A stretch of DNA of 8,267 nucleotides. Source: Dysgonamonadaceae bacterium (GTDB taxonomy: Bacteria > Bacteroidota > Bacteroidia > Bacteroidales > Azobacteroidaceae). The notes beneath the pieces are model-generated. The model made no database searches. It worked only from the letters and a program-made list of their open reading frames with translations, and was not told where the DNA came from. Shown in pieces: positions 1 to 6,054 of the stretch. The DNA lies in assembly GCA_031276105.1 (NCBI GenBank), contig JAISNS010000254.1, positions 1 to 8,267 of the forward strand. The letters are read 5' to 3'. Both the position numbers and the translations under genes were made by a program. Numbering within the stretch: the stretch's first letter is position 1; the number at the start of each line of letters is the position of its first letter.

Positions 1-8
1 CATATTTG
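1..8 (+). promoter_or_regulatory. possible -7 element of the PUR-domain gene
   Basis: CATATTTG matches the Bacteroidetes -7 consensus TAnnTTTG at all fixed positions but the first. It lies about 60 bases before ATG 71, a normal leader length. The -33 element would fall outside the window, so this is weak support. Confidence 0.25.
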
Positions 9-70
9 CCATATTTTTTACAATGAGTAGCAAAATTATCTTTTTTAAATATTTTATTATTTTATATATT

Positions 71-442
71 ATGGAAAGAGAGGAAAAAAGCAAAAATAAG
101 AGTCACGAAGTTGACTATATTTTTTCAAAGACAATTACGGCAGGGAAACGGATTTATTATGTGGATGTAAAACAGAACCGCAAAGGCGAATTATTTCTTA
201 TCATTACCGAAAGTAAAAAAATCTTGGACGAAAATGACGCACAAAATGTCTATTTCGAGAAACATAAGATTTTTTTATACAAAGAAGAATTTGAGAAATT
301 CACCGATGCTTTGAATCAGGCAATGCAGTACATAAAAAACAACAACACCGTCGATTTTGTTCCTCATAAAGAAAAAGAGGAAACCGAAAAGACGCAGGAT
401 TCGATCGACCCGAACATCCGGTTTGACGATGTCCCGGTGTAA
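71..442 (+). CDS. PUR-domain (DUF3276) nucleic-acid-binding protein
   Basis: Small basic/acidic protein of 123 residues that I recognise as the Bacteroidetes DUF3276 family, related to the PUR-alpha single-stranded DNA/RNA-binding fold. The PUR repeat spans about residues 16-92, with the conserved stretches SKTITAGKRIYYVDVKQNRK (19-38), LFLIITESKK (41-50) and FEKHKIFLYKEEFEKF (62-77). The tail (93-123) is charged and probably disordered. I start at ATG 71 rather than the in-frame ATG at 23: the 16 extra residues are hydrophobic, come from very AT-rich leader sequence and do not resemble the family, whereas MEREEKSKNK gives the usual short charged N-terminus. It is followed by a hairpin and by the rplY promoter, so it is probably its own transcription unit. 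The cellular role is not established in this family; binding to purine-rich single strands is inferred from the fold. Confidence 0.88.
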   Translation: MEREEKSKNKSHEVDYIFSKTITAGKRIYYVDVKQNRKGELFLIITESKKILDENDAQNVYFEKHKIFLYKEEFEKFTDALNQAMQYIKNNNTVDFVPHKEKEETEKTQDSIDPNIRFDDVPV

Positions 443-469
443 TTAAAGAAAAAAATTACATCCGGTTTT
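434..469 (+). terminator. hairpin terminator overlapping the PUR-gene stop codon
   Basis: CCGG-TGTAATT (434-444) pairs with AATTACA-t-CCGG (454-465), an 11-base-pair stem with one bulged T and a 9-base A-rich loop, followed by TTTT (466-469). The TAA stop at 440-442 lies inside the 5' arm. The T run runs into the -33 box of the next promoter. It looks like a weak intrinsic terminator separating the PUR gene from the rplY operon; its strength is inferred. Confidence 0.5.
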
Positions 470-500
470 GATTATATCTGTAAAAAAAATACTACCTTTG
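467..500 (+). promoter_or_regulatory. Bacteroidetes-type promoter of the rplY-pth-S4 operon
   Basis: TTTG at 467-470 (-33) and TACCTTTG at 493-500 (-7, consensus TAnnTTTG) are 22 bases apart, followed by CACCGC. This is a full match to the Bacteroidetes primary sigma-factor promoter pattern. Transcription should start a few bases after 500, leaving a leader of about 70 bases before the rplY ATG. Confidence 0.85.
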
Positions 501-578
501 CACCGCTTTTAAAAAATTCCGTGTGATGGGAGATTAGGAAGCATTATCTTAATTTTGAGTAACACAAACAATTAAAAA

Positions 579-1148
579 ATGAAAACATTTCAATTAGAAG
601 GTTCTAAAAGAGAAAGTACCGGTAAAAAAGCTGCAAAGGCTTACCGTAAAGAGTCGTTAATTCCCTGTGTATTATATGGAGGGAAAGAAGGTGTCAACTT
701 CACCGTAGAAAAAGAAGGGATTCGTAAATTAATTTACACTCCTGAAGTTTACATCGTTCATCTTACCATTGATAAAGAGGAATATACAGCTATTCTGAAA
801 GAGTCTCAATTTCATCCGGTAAACGACGAGTTATTGCACGTTGATTTTATTCAGGTTTTTAAAGAAAAACCGGTTATAATCGAAATCCCGGTTGTATTGG
901 AAGGTTTGGCGGAAGGCGTAAAAGCCGGAGGTAAACTTTCGCTGGAAATGAGAAAACTGAAAGTGAAAGGCCTGTACCCCAATTTCCCGGAAAAATTGGT
1001 CGTCAATATCGAAAATTTGGGCTTAGGCAAAACAATTCAGGTAGGTCAACTGGTTTTTGATAATTTGGAAATATTAAATGCCAAAGACTCTGTTGTAGCG
1101 GCCGTTAAATTAACGCGCGCCGCCCGTGGTCTCGCCGCCAAAGGATGA
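579..1148 (+). CDS. rplY: 50S ribosomal protein L25, long (CTC/TL5) form
   Basis: Large-subunit protein of 189 residues that binds 5S rRNA. The N-terminal L25 domain covers about residues 4-92, with the typical start ([20 protein letters not shown], 6-25), the IPCVLYGG loop (28-35) and the [15 protein letters not shown] segment (79-93) that closes the domain. The C-terminal beta domain (98-180), found in the TL5/CTC form but absent from the short E. coli L25, begins with [21 protein letters not shown]. The length is normal for Bacteroidetes. The start ATG follows an A-rich leader without a Shine-Dalgarno sequence. The gene is first in an operon; its TGA stop overlaps the pth start in an ATGA arrangement, which implies translational coupling. 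Confidence 0.96.
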   Translation: MKTFQLEGSKRESTGKKAAKAYRKESLIPCVLYGGKEGVNFTVEKEGIRKLIYTPEVYIVHLTIDKEEYTAILKESQFHPVNDELLHVDFIQVFKEKPVIIEIPVVLEGLAEGVKAGGKLSLEMRKLKVKGLYPNFPEKLVVNIENLGLGKTIQVGQLVFDNLEILNAKDSVVAAVKLTRAARGLAAKG

Positions 1149-1711
1149 AATACTTAATTGCCGGCTTAGGGAATATCGGGTATGAATATGCCGCTACCCG
1201 CCACAACATAGGATTCAGGGCATTGGACGCTTTAGCTAAAGCGTCCAATGTTATTTTTGATGTTAACAAACGTTATGGCGCCATTGCCGAAATGAAACTG
1301 AAAAACAAACTGTTGGTTTTGCTTAAACCGGCTACTTATATGAACCTGAGCGGAAATGCCATTCGCTACTGGATGCAGAAAGAAAAAATCGAACGGGAAA
1401 ACCTCTTAGTGGTAGTCGATGATTTGGCGCTCCCTTTCGGCGCATTACGTTTGAAACCCCAGGGAAGCGACGCCGGTCACAACGGACTGAAACACATTCA
1501 GGAAACGTTGGCTACAACACATTACAACCGTTTGCGATTCGGAATCGGGAACAATTTTCCACCGGGCGCACAAATTGATTTCGTGTTAAGCCCTTTTACC
1601 GAAGAAGAAGAAAATCTGTTGCCGGAAAGAATCGAAAAAGCCGTTGAAATCATCAAAAGCTTTTGTCTGGCAGGAATGGAAATAACGATGAATCAATTTA
1701 ACAATAAATAA
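1145..1711 (+). CDS. pth: peptidyl-tRNA hydrolase
   Basis: Cytoplasmic esterase of 188 residues that releases the peptide from peptidyl-tRNA dropped by ribosomes, recycling tRNA. Catalytic and binding residues of the family are all visible: GLGNIGYEY (7-15) with TRHN holding the catalytic His20, [10 protein letters not shown] (61-70) with Asn67, VDD with Asp92/93 (91-93), and [12 protein letters not shown] (107-118) with His112 and Asn113. The NIG in place of the usual NPG is, to my knowledge, normal in Bacteroidetes. The C-terminus ([15 protein letters not shown]) also fits the phylum. It overlaps rplY by 4 bases and ends 13 bases before the S4-domain gene. Odd feature: a perfect 30-base palindrome at 1221-1250 within codons for [10 protein letters not shown], without disturbing the protein. 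Confidence 0.96.
   Translation: MKYLIAGLGNIGYEYAATRHNIGFRALDALAKASNVIFDVNKRYGAIAEMKLKNKLLVLLKPATYMNLSGNAIRYWMQKEKIERENLLVVVDDLALPFGALRLKPQGSDAGHNGLKHIQETLATTHYNRLRFGIGNNFPPGAQIDFVLSPFTEEEENLLPERIEKAVEIIKSFCLAGMEITMNQFNNK
1221..1250. repeat. perfect 30-base palindrome inside pth
   Basis: CATTGGACGCTTTAG is followed at once by its exact reverse complement CTAAAGCGTCCAATG. In RNA this gives a 13-base-pair stem with an AGCU loop. It is followed by TTATTTTTG (1251-1259), so on the plus strand it resembles an intrinsic terminator or attenuator, although it lies well inside a coding region. Confidence 0.9.
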
Positions 1712-1724
1712 CTTCTTAATCGCT

Positions 1725-2135
1725 ATGGCGGAAGTTCGAATTGATAAATGGATGTGGGCGACCCGGATTTTCAAAACCCGGACTATTGCCGTAGAAGCCT
1801 GTAAAAAAAACCGGGTGACGGTCAACGACGTTCCGGCCAAACCTTCGCGGACAATTAAAGCCGGAGATATTATCCGGATACGCAAACCGCCGGTTACGTA
1901 TTCATTTAAGGTGATCGACCTGACAGCCAACCGCGTAGGAGCCAAATTAGTTCCTCAGTATCTGGAAAACGTTACGCCTCCCGAACAGTACGAAATCCTT
2001 GAACTTCAAAAAATCAGCGGATTTGTCGATCGCGCCCGCGGTACCGGACGGCCAACCAAGAAAGATCGCCGCAATCTGGATACTTTTTCTACCGATATCG
2101 CCGATCCGGATTTTGATTTTGAGTTCGATTTTTGA
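1725..2135 (+). CDS. S4-domain RNA-binding protein, HslR/Hsp15-like
   Basis: Protein of 136 residues with an N-terminal S4 RNA-binding domain (about 3-65): VRIDKWMWATRIFKTRTIA (4-22) and the second helix/loop NRVTVNDVPAKPSRTIKAGD (29-48) are typical of the Hsp15/HslR group. E. coli Hsp15 binds free 50S subunits that carry a stalled nascent chain; a similar job here is inferred from family and from its place after pth. Residues 103-118 (RARGTGRPTKKDRRNL) are basic, and the protein ends in an unusual acidic/aromatic tail (DPDFDFEFDF, 127-136) that I cannot assign. It is the last gene of the operon, 13 bases behind pth, with no Shine-Dalgarno sequence. Confidence 0.88.
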   Translation: MAEVRIDKWMWATRIFKTRTIAVEACKKNRVTVNDVPAKPSRTIKAGDIIRIRKPPVTYSFKVIDLTANRVGAKLVPQYLENVTPPEQYEILELQKISGFVDRARGTGRPTKKDRRNLDTFSTDIADPDFDFEFDF

Positions 2136-2149
2136 AGAATAAAAATAAT

Positions 2150-2184
2150 TTTGTTGTATATATAAAAATTAATGTATATCTTTG
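2150..2184 (+). promoter_or_regulatory. promoter of the rpmB-rpmG-DUF4295 operon
   Basis: TTTG at 2150-2153 (or TTG at 2154-2156) and TATCTTTG at 2177-2184 match the Bacteroidetes -33 and -7 boxes with 23 or 20 bases between them. GCACCC follows directly. The leader to ATG 2259 would be about 65-70 bases long. Confidence 0.82.
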
Positions 2185-2193
2185 CACCCTCAT

Positions 2194-2206
2194 TGTGGAA
2201 TCCACA
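2194..2206 (+). other. small hairpin in the rpmB leader
   Basis: TGTGG-AAT-CCACA gives a 5-base-pair stem close to the predicted 5' end of the rpmB mRNA. It could be a simple stabilising hairpin or part of a ribosomal-protein autoregulatory leader; nothing more can be claimed from one sequence. Confidence 0.3.
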
Positions 2207-2258
2207 GCGGAAAACATAAATAAACGATTGAAATAAATAATAATAAATACATAAAAAA

Positions 2259-2498
2259 ATGTCGAAAATCTGTCAAATTACCGGGAAAAAAGCAATGGTG
2301 GGCAACAATGTTTCGCATTCAAACCATAGAACAAAAAGAAAATTTGATGTCAACCTGTTTACAAAAAAATTCTACTGGGTGGAAGAAGATGCGTGGATTA
2401 GCCTGAAAGTTTCAGCAAACGGGTTGCGCACAATTAATAAAATCGGGTTGAATGCAGCCATCAAACGGGCGGCTGGAAAAGGTTATTTAAGCATATAA
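2259..2498 (+). CDS. rpmB: 50S ribosomal protein L28
   Basis: Large-subunit protein of 79 residues. The start [21 protein letters not shown] and the following basic segment ([13 protein letters not shown]) are the L28 signature, followed by [18 protein letters not shown]. It has only one cysteine (Cys5; CQIT rather than CxxC), so it is the zinc-independent form. The length is at the short end for Bacteroidetes L28, with the protein ending soon after GYLSI. It is the first gene of the second ribosomal operon, preceded by an A-rich leader, and is followed by rpmG after 16 bases. Confidence 0.96.
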   Translation: MSKICQITGKKAMVGNNVSHSNHRTKRKFDVNLFTKKFYWVEEDAWISLKVSANGLRTINKIGLNAAIKRAAGKGYLSI

Positions 2499-2503
2499 AA
2501 AAC

Positions 2504-2509
2504 AGGAGG
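2504..2509 (+). promoter_or_regulatory. strong Shine-Dalgarno sequence of rpmG
   Basis: AGGAGG lies 5 bases before ATG 2515. I saw no comparable motif before the other starts inspected, which have A-rich leaders as usual in Bacteroidetes, so this site stands out and fixes the rpmG start. Confidence 0.75.
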
Positions 2510-2514
2510 TTACA

Positions 2515-2703
2515 ATGGCAAAAAAAGCAAAAGGAAACAGAGTGCAAGTCATTCTCGAATGTACGGAACATAAAGAAAGCGGTATGCCGGGAACTTCTCG
2601 TTATATTACCACTAAAAACAGAAAAAATATTACCGGCAGATTGGAATTAAAAAAATACAATCCGATACTCAAAAGAGTTACCGTTCATAAAGAAATAAAG
2701 TAA
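2515..2703 (+). CDS. rpmG: 50S ribosomal protein L33
   Basis: Large-subunit protein of 62 residues. The L33 core is clear: [21 protein letters not shown], then ITTKNRKN (31-38) and the C-terminal [20 protein letters not shown]. Only one cysteine (Cys16) is present, so this is the zinc-free form rather than the four-cysteine ribbon form. It lies between rpmB and the DUF4295 gene, 12 bases ahead of the latter, and has an unusually strong Shine-Dalgarno sequence. Confidence 0.96.
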   Translation: MAKKAKGNRVQVILECTEHKESGMPGTSRYITTKNRKNITGRLELKKYNPILKRVTVHKEIK

Positions 2704-2715
2704 AATTGATAAGCC

Positions 2716-2868
2716 ATGGCAAAAAAGACCGTTGCGGGATACCGCGAAAAGTCCGAAGGACGTTCTTATTCAAAAGTAATTAAGATGATTAAATCACCCC
2801 AAACAGGGGCTTATACCTTTAAAGAAGAAATGATTCCGAACGAAGCTGTAAAGGATTATTTCAAATAA
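2716..2868 (+). CDS. DUF4295 family small basic protein
   Basis: A 50-residue ORF beginning MAKKTVAGYREKSEGRSYSK and ending PNEAVKDYFK, with SKVIKMIKSPQTGAYTFKEEM in between. I recognise this as the Bacteroidetes-specific DUF4295 protein that follows rpmB-rpmG in many genomes. The spacing of 12 bases after rpmG and the basic composition suggest a ribosome-associated role, but no function is known to me. No membrane segment or signal peptide is seen. It ends the operon: the next features are a terminator hairpin and the convergent uvrA. Confidence 0.9.
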   Translation: MAKKTVAGYREKSEGRSYSKVIKMIKSPQTGAYTFKEEMIPNEAVKDYFK

Positions 2869-2891
2869 CCGGAAGTTAGTCGTTTTTTTAC

Positions 2892-2971
2892 AAAAAAAGA
2901 GGAGAAAAGAGAAAAAGAGAAAGGATAAATAACTTTCTTCTTTTCTCTTTCCTCTTTTTCTCCTTTTTTCT
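2892..2971 (+). terminator. polypurine/polypyrimidine hairpin terminator
   Basis: A 34-base purine-only run (2892-2925) is followed by a 39-base pyrimidine-only run (2933-2971). They pair imperfectly: AGGAG (2900-2904) with CTCCT (2960-2964), then A runs with T runs and GAG with CTC (2909-2911/2952-2954) and again at 2917-2919/2945-2947. A T run (2964-2969) follows the strong base of the stem. This suits intrinsic termination of the rpmB operon, 24 bases after its last stop. Confidence 0.65.
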
Positions 2972-3046
2972 ATTGATATGTATGCCCTGTTGGGCAAAGG
3001 TTTGATACGTAAATTATTGCCCGTTAGGGCATACATATCAATAGAA
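2968..3046. repeat. 79-base inverted repeat between convergent operons
   Basis: Arms 2968-2997 and 3017-3046 are 30 bases each: 21 outer and 6 inner base pairs are perfect, and the 3 central positions read GTT against GTT (two G-T wobbles and one T-T). The spacer is 19 bases. Each arm also carries its own mini-hairpin, TGCCC-N4-GGGCA (2983-2996 and 3018-3031). The layout is REP/BIME-like. It ends one base before the uvrA stop codon and has no T run on either side, so it is not itself a classic terminator. Membership in a genomic repeat family is inferred. Confidence 0.8.
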
Positions 3047-3047
3047 C

Positions 3048-5846
3048 CTATAAATCTTTCAATTTTTCTTTTAGAAATTTTCCGGTACAGGAATGTTCAT
3101 TCTTCGCAATTTCTTCCGGAGTTCCCGCCGCAACTAAGTATCCGCCTTTTTCTCCGCCTTCGGGGCCTAAATCAATAACATAGTCGGCAACTTTGATGAC
3201 CTCCATATTATGTTCGATAATAATAATGGTATGTCCGCGGGCGATGAGGGCGTCAAAAGCTTTTAAGAGCGTCTTAATGTCGTGAAAATGAAGTCCCGTA
3301 GTCGGTTCGTCAAAAATGAAGAGGGTGGGGCGGGCTTTTTCTTCGCTCAGGTGATAAGCCAACTTCAGCCGTTGGTTTTCTCCGCCGGAAAGAGTAAGTG
3401 AACTTTGACCTAATTTCACGTAACCTAATCCCACATCTTGCAACGCTTGCAGCCGGCGGACAATTTTCTTTTCCGACAAACTCTCCTTTTCTTTCTTTTT
3501 GAAAAAAACGATTGCTTCATCAATTGTCATTTCCAATATGTTGTAAATATTTTTACCCCGGTATTCCACATCCAGAACGTCCCGGCGGAAGCGTTTCCCA
3601 TGACATGATTCACATTCCAATATTACGTCGGCCATAAATTGCATTTCTACCGTAATAACTCCTTCGCCTTTACACTCTTCGCAACGCCCGCCGTCGACAT
3701 TGAACGAAAAATGCAGCGGCGAAAAATGCATTTGTTTGGCTAATGCCTGTTCGGAAAAAAGTTTCCGGATGTCATCGTATGCCCTGATATAGGTAACCGG
3801 ATTGGAACGGGAAGATCGTCCGATTGGGTTTTGATCGACGAATTCGATCGTTTCGATTAGATGCAGGTCGCCGGAAATACTGTTGGCTTGGATGGGTAAT
3901 TCTTTGATATTGTCGTAGTACCGTTTCAGCGCTTGATAAAAAACGTCGCAAACCAGCGATGATTTTCCCGAACCGCTGACTCCGCTTACAACCGTCATCA
4001 CGTTTAGGGGAAATTTTACGTCGATATTTTTGAGGTTGTTTTCCCGTGCGCCAATTACTTCAATGTAATTGTTCCATTTCCGGCGGCGGGGAATCTTAAT
4101 TTCTTCCCGACCGGTCAAATACTTTACCGTATGGCTGTCGCTCAATTGATTTAATTGATTGATTGATCCTTGATAAACCACTTGCCCGCCCCATTGTCCG
4201 GCGTCGGGGCCGATGTCGATAATGTAATCGGCGGCGCGTATTATTTCTTCATCATGTTCTACGACAACTACGGTATTTCCTAACGACTGCAATTGCTTTA
4301 ACACTTTGATTAATAATTCCGTATCTTTTGAATGTAAACCAATACTCGGCTCGTCTAAAATGTAGAGCGAACCGACCAGACTGCTTCCCAAAGAAGTCGC
4401 CAAATTAATTCGCTGGCTTTCTCCACCGGAAAGGCTTGATGATAAGCGATCTAATGTTAAATAACCTAACCCGACATCGTATAGGAATTGCAGCCGGGTG
4501 TTGATTTCAGTCAACAATCGTTTAGCTATCCGGGCGTCGTGTTCGCTTAATTGCAATTCTTTGAAAAACAATTTCAACCGGCTGATGGGTAAAACGACCA
4601 AATCGGCGATGTTTTTACCGGCAATTTTCACATATAAAGCTTGCGGTTTGAGGCGGCCTCCTTTGCAGACCGGACAAATCGTCTTGCCCCGGTAACGCGC
4701 CGACATCACCCGGTATTGGATTTTATACAGGTTTTCTTCTACGAATTGAAAAAAACGGTTGATGCCGGGCAATTTGTCTTTCCCATTCCATAAAAGCTCT
4801 TTTTCGGCGTCGCTAAGTTCGAAATAAGGCCGGTGAACAGGGAAATTGTATTTGTGTGCATACCGGATAAATTCCTGTTTCCAGTCGCTCATTTTTTCGC
4901 CTTTCCAACAAGCTACCGCGTCTTCATAGACCGATAATGACGGATCGGGAATGACTAATTCTTCGGAAATGCCGATGATTTTTCCGAAACCTTCGCATTG
5001 GGGACAGGCTCCGGCCGGACTGTTGAAATTGAACATTAAATCCGAAGGCTCTTCAAACAAGATGCCGTCGGACTCAAAACGGCGTGAAAATTCTTTGGAA
5101 ATAATCCCGTTTTCCGTATAAAACCGGAGGATGCAACAACCGTTTCCTTCAAAGAACGCTGTTTCGATGGAATCGGACAGCACAGCAATAACCGCACGGT
5201 CGTTGGAAACAGTTAAACGGTCGATTAAAAGGAATATTTCGCCGGAGTTCAATAAATCTTTTTCCCGGATGACTTCATCAATCCGGTATATTTTATTGTT
5301 GATTTCTATACGGGAAAAACCCTCTTTGATGCGGATTTCTAACTGTTCGCTGATTTTCTCCGGTGAACTCGCTAAAATCCGGGTCAACAGCGAAAATCGC
5401 GTTCCTTCGGGGTATTTCAACATCGCATCTACAACGTCGCTTATTTGATGCTTGTGGACTTCTTCGCCGGAAACGGGCGATACGGTTTTTCCAATTCGGG
5501 CAAACAACATCCTTATATAATCATAAACTTCAGTGGACGTTCCTACGGTCGATCGGGGATTGCGAGTATTTACCTTCTGTTCAATCGCAATTGCCGGAGG
5601 AATACCTTTGATGTAATCGGTTTCGGGTTTGCTCATCCGCCCCAAAAATTGCCGCGCATAGGAAGACAGGCTCTCCACATATCGCCGTTGTCCTTCCGCA
5701 TATAACGTGTCAAATGCTAAAGAAGATTTCCCTGAACCGGATAAACCTGTGATTACAACAAATTTATCGCGCGGGATTTCTACATCAATGTTTTTTAAGT
5801 TGTTTACTCTCGCTCCTTTAATGATAATGTTCTGCTTTAGTGCCAT
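3048..5846 (-). CDS. uvrA: excinuclease ABC subunit UvrA
   Basis: DNA-damage recognition ATPase of nucleotide excision repair, 932 residues, full length for the family; it acts with UvrB in the cytoplasm. Two ABC modules are intact: Walker [10 protein letters not shown] (34-42), signature LSGGESQR (472-479) and Walker [12 protein letters not shown] (495-505); then Walker [10 protein letters not shown] (622-630), signature TLSGGENQR (818-826) and Walker [10 protein letters not shown] (845-853). Zinc ligands are visible as CPQC (281-284) with CPVC (391-394), and CEEC (722-725) with CESC (745-748). The region 118-130 reads [13 protein letters not shown] and lacks the Cys/His of the E. coli sequence there, which I believe is usual in Bacteroidetes. 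The start ATG follows an A-rich leader. Convergent to the ribosomal operon and transcribed alone. Confidence 0.97.
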   Translation of the reverse strand: MALKQNIIIKGARVNNLKNIDVEIPRDKFVVITGLSGSGKSSLAFDTLYAEGQRRYVESLSSYARQFLGRMSKPETDYIKGIPPAIAIEQKVNTRNPRSTVGTSTEVYDYIRMLFARIGKTVSPVSGEEVHKHQISDVVDAMLKYPEGTRFSLLTRILASSPEKISEQLEIRIKEGFSRIEINNKIYRIDEVIREKDLLNSGEIFLLIDRLTVSNDRAVIAVLSDSIETAFFEGNGCCILRFYTENGIISKEFSRRFESDGILFEEPSDLMFNFNSPAGACPQCEGFGKIIGISEELVIPDPSLSVYEDAVACWKGEKMSDWKQEFIRYAHKYNFPVHRPYFELSDAEKELLWNGKDKLPGINRFFQFVEENLYKIQYRVMSARYRGKTICPVCKGGRLKPQALYVKIAGKNIADLVVLPISRLKLFFKELQLSEHDARIAKRLLTEINTRLQFLYDVGLGYLTLDRLSSSLSGGESQRINLATSLGSSLVGSLYILDEPSIGLHSKDTELLIKVLKQLQSLGNTVVVVEHDEEIIRAADYIIDIGPDAGQWGGQVVYQGSINQLNQLSDSHTVKYLTGREEIKIPRRRKWNNYIEVIGARENNLKNIDVKFPLNVMTVVSGVSGSGKSSLVCDVFYQALKRYYDNIKELPIQANSISGDLHLIETIEFVDQNPIGRSSRSNPVTYIRAYDDIRKLFSEQALAKQMHFSPLHFSFNVDGGRCEECKGEGVITVEMQFMADVILECESCHGKRFRRDVLDVEYRGKNIYNILEMTIDEAIVFFKKKEKESLSEKKIVRRLQALQDVGLGYVKLGQSSLTLSGGENQRLKLAYHLSEEKARPTLFIFDEPTTGLHFHDIKTLLKAFDALIARGHTIIIIEHNMEVIKVADYVIDLGPEGGEKGGYLVAAGTPEEIAKNEHSCTGKFLKEKLKDL

Positions 5847-5869
5847 ATCTTTATTTCAACAAATTTTAG

Positions 5870-5904
5870 CAAAGGTATAAAAAATAAAACAAAAATCTTA
5901 GCAA
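5870..5904 (-). promoter_or_regulatory. uvrA promoter
   Basis: On the minus strand TACCTTTG (5877 down to 5870) is an exact match to the Bacteroidetes -7 consensus TAnnTTTG, 23 bases before the uvrA ATG. The best -33 candidate is TTG at 5904-5902, 24 bases away, which is a little long. The leader would be very short. I see no LexA-like palindrome. Confidence 0.6.
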
Positions 5905-5990
5905 TTGAAAAATATGACACGAAAATAATGTGTATCGGGCTTGAAAATCTCTTAATGACTGCCTTTTATGATAATGCGATCCGAACGAAT
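5905..5990. other. gene-free spacer with no recognisable feature
   Basis: Short AT-rich stretch between the uvrA promoter and the GC-rich hairpin. I see no ORF with coding character and no promoter match in it. Confidence 0.5.
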
Positions 5991-6032
5991 AGTGGCGCGA
6001 AGCGGCGGTTATTTACCGCGCTTCGCGCCACT
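5991..6032. repeat. 42-base GC-rich hairpin downstream of the surface-protein gene
   Basis: AGTGGCGCGAAGC-g-GCGGT (5991-6009) pairs with ACCGC-GCTTCGCGCCACT (6015-6032): 18 base pairs with one bulged G and a TATTT loop. On the plus strand it is followed by T-rich TTCAGTTTTCAGTTTTTA, which includes repeated TTTCAG units. It lies 22 bases after the stop of the minus-strand gene and may help end its transcript, but on that strand no U run follows. It may equally be a REP-like dispersed element. Confidence 0.7.
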
Positions 6033-6054
6033 TTCAGTTTTCAGTTTTTATCTT

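Noticed and set aside
23..70. Longer start of the PUR-domain gene at ATG 23
   Set aside because: The added 16 residues are hydrophobic, unlike the family, and derive from AT-rich leader sequence. ATG 71 gives the usual charged N-terminus.
1586..1945. Minus-strand ORF of 119 codons across the pth/S4 junction
   Set aside because: It is antisense to two clearly conserved genes and has no recognisable domain or promoter.
2794..3178. Two facing small ORFs (plus and minus) both starting MYAL and containing RAYISIE
   Set aside because: Their similar residues arise because both read the arms of the same inverted repeat from opposite strands. One overlaps uvrA and the other the DUF4295 gene.
4138..4172. 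ATTGATT-rich repeat within uvrA
   Set aside because: It simply encodes the Ser-Ile-Asn-Gln-Leu-Asn linker in the first ABC module's C-terminal part. It is short and in frame.
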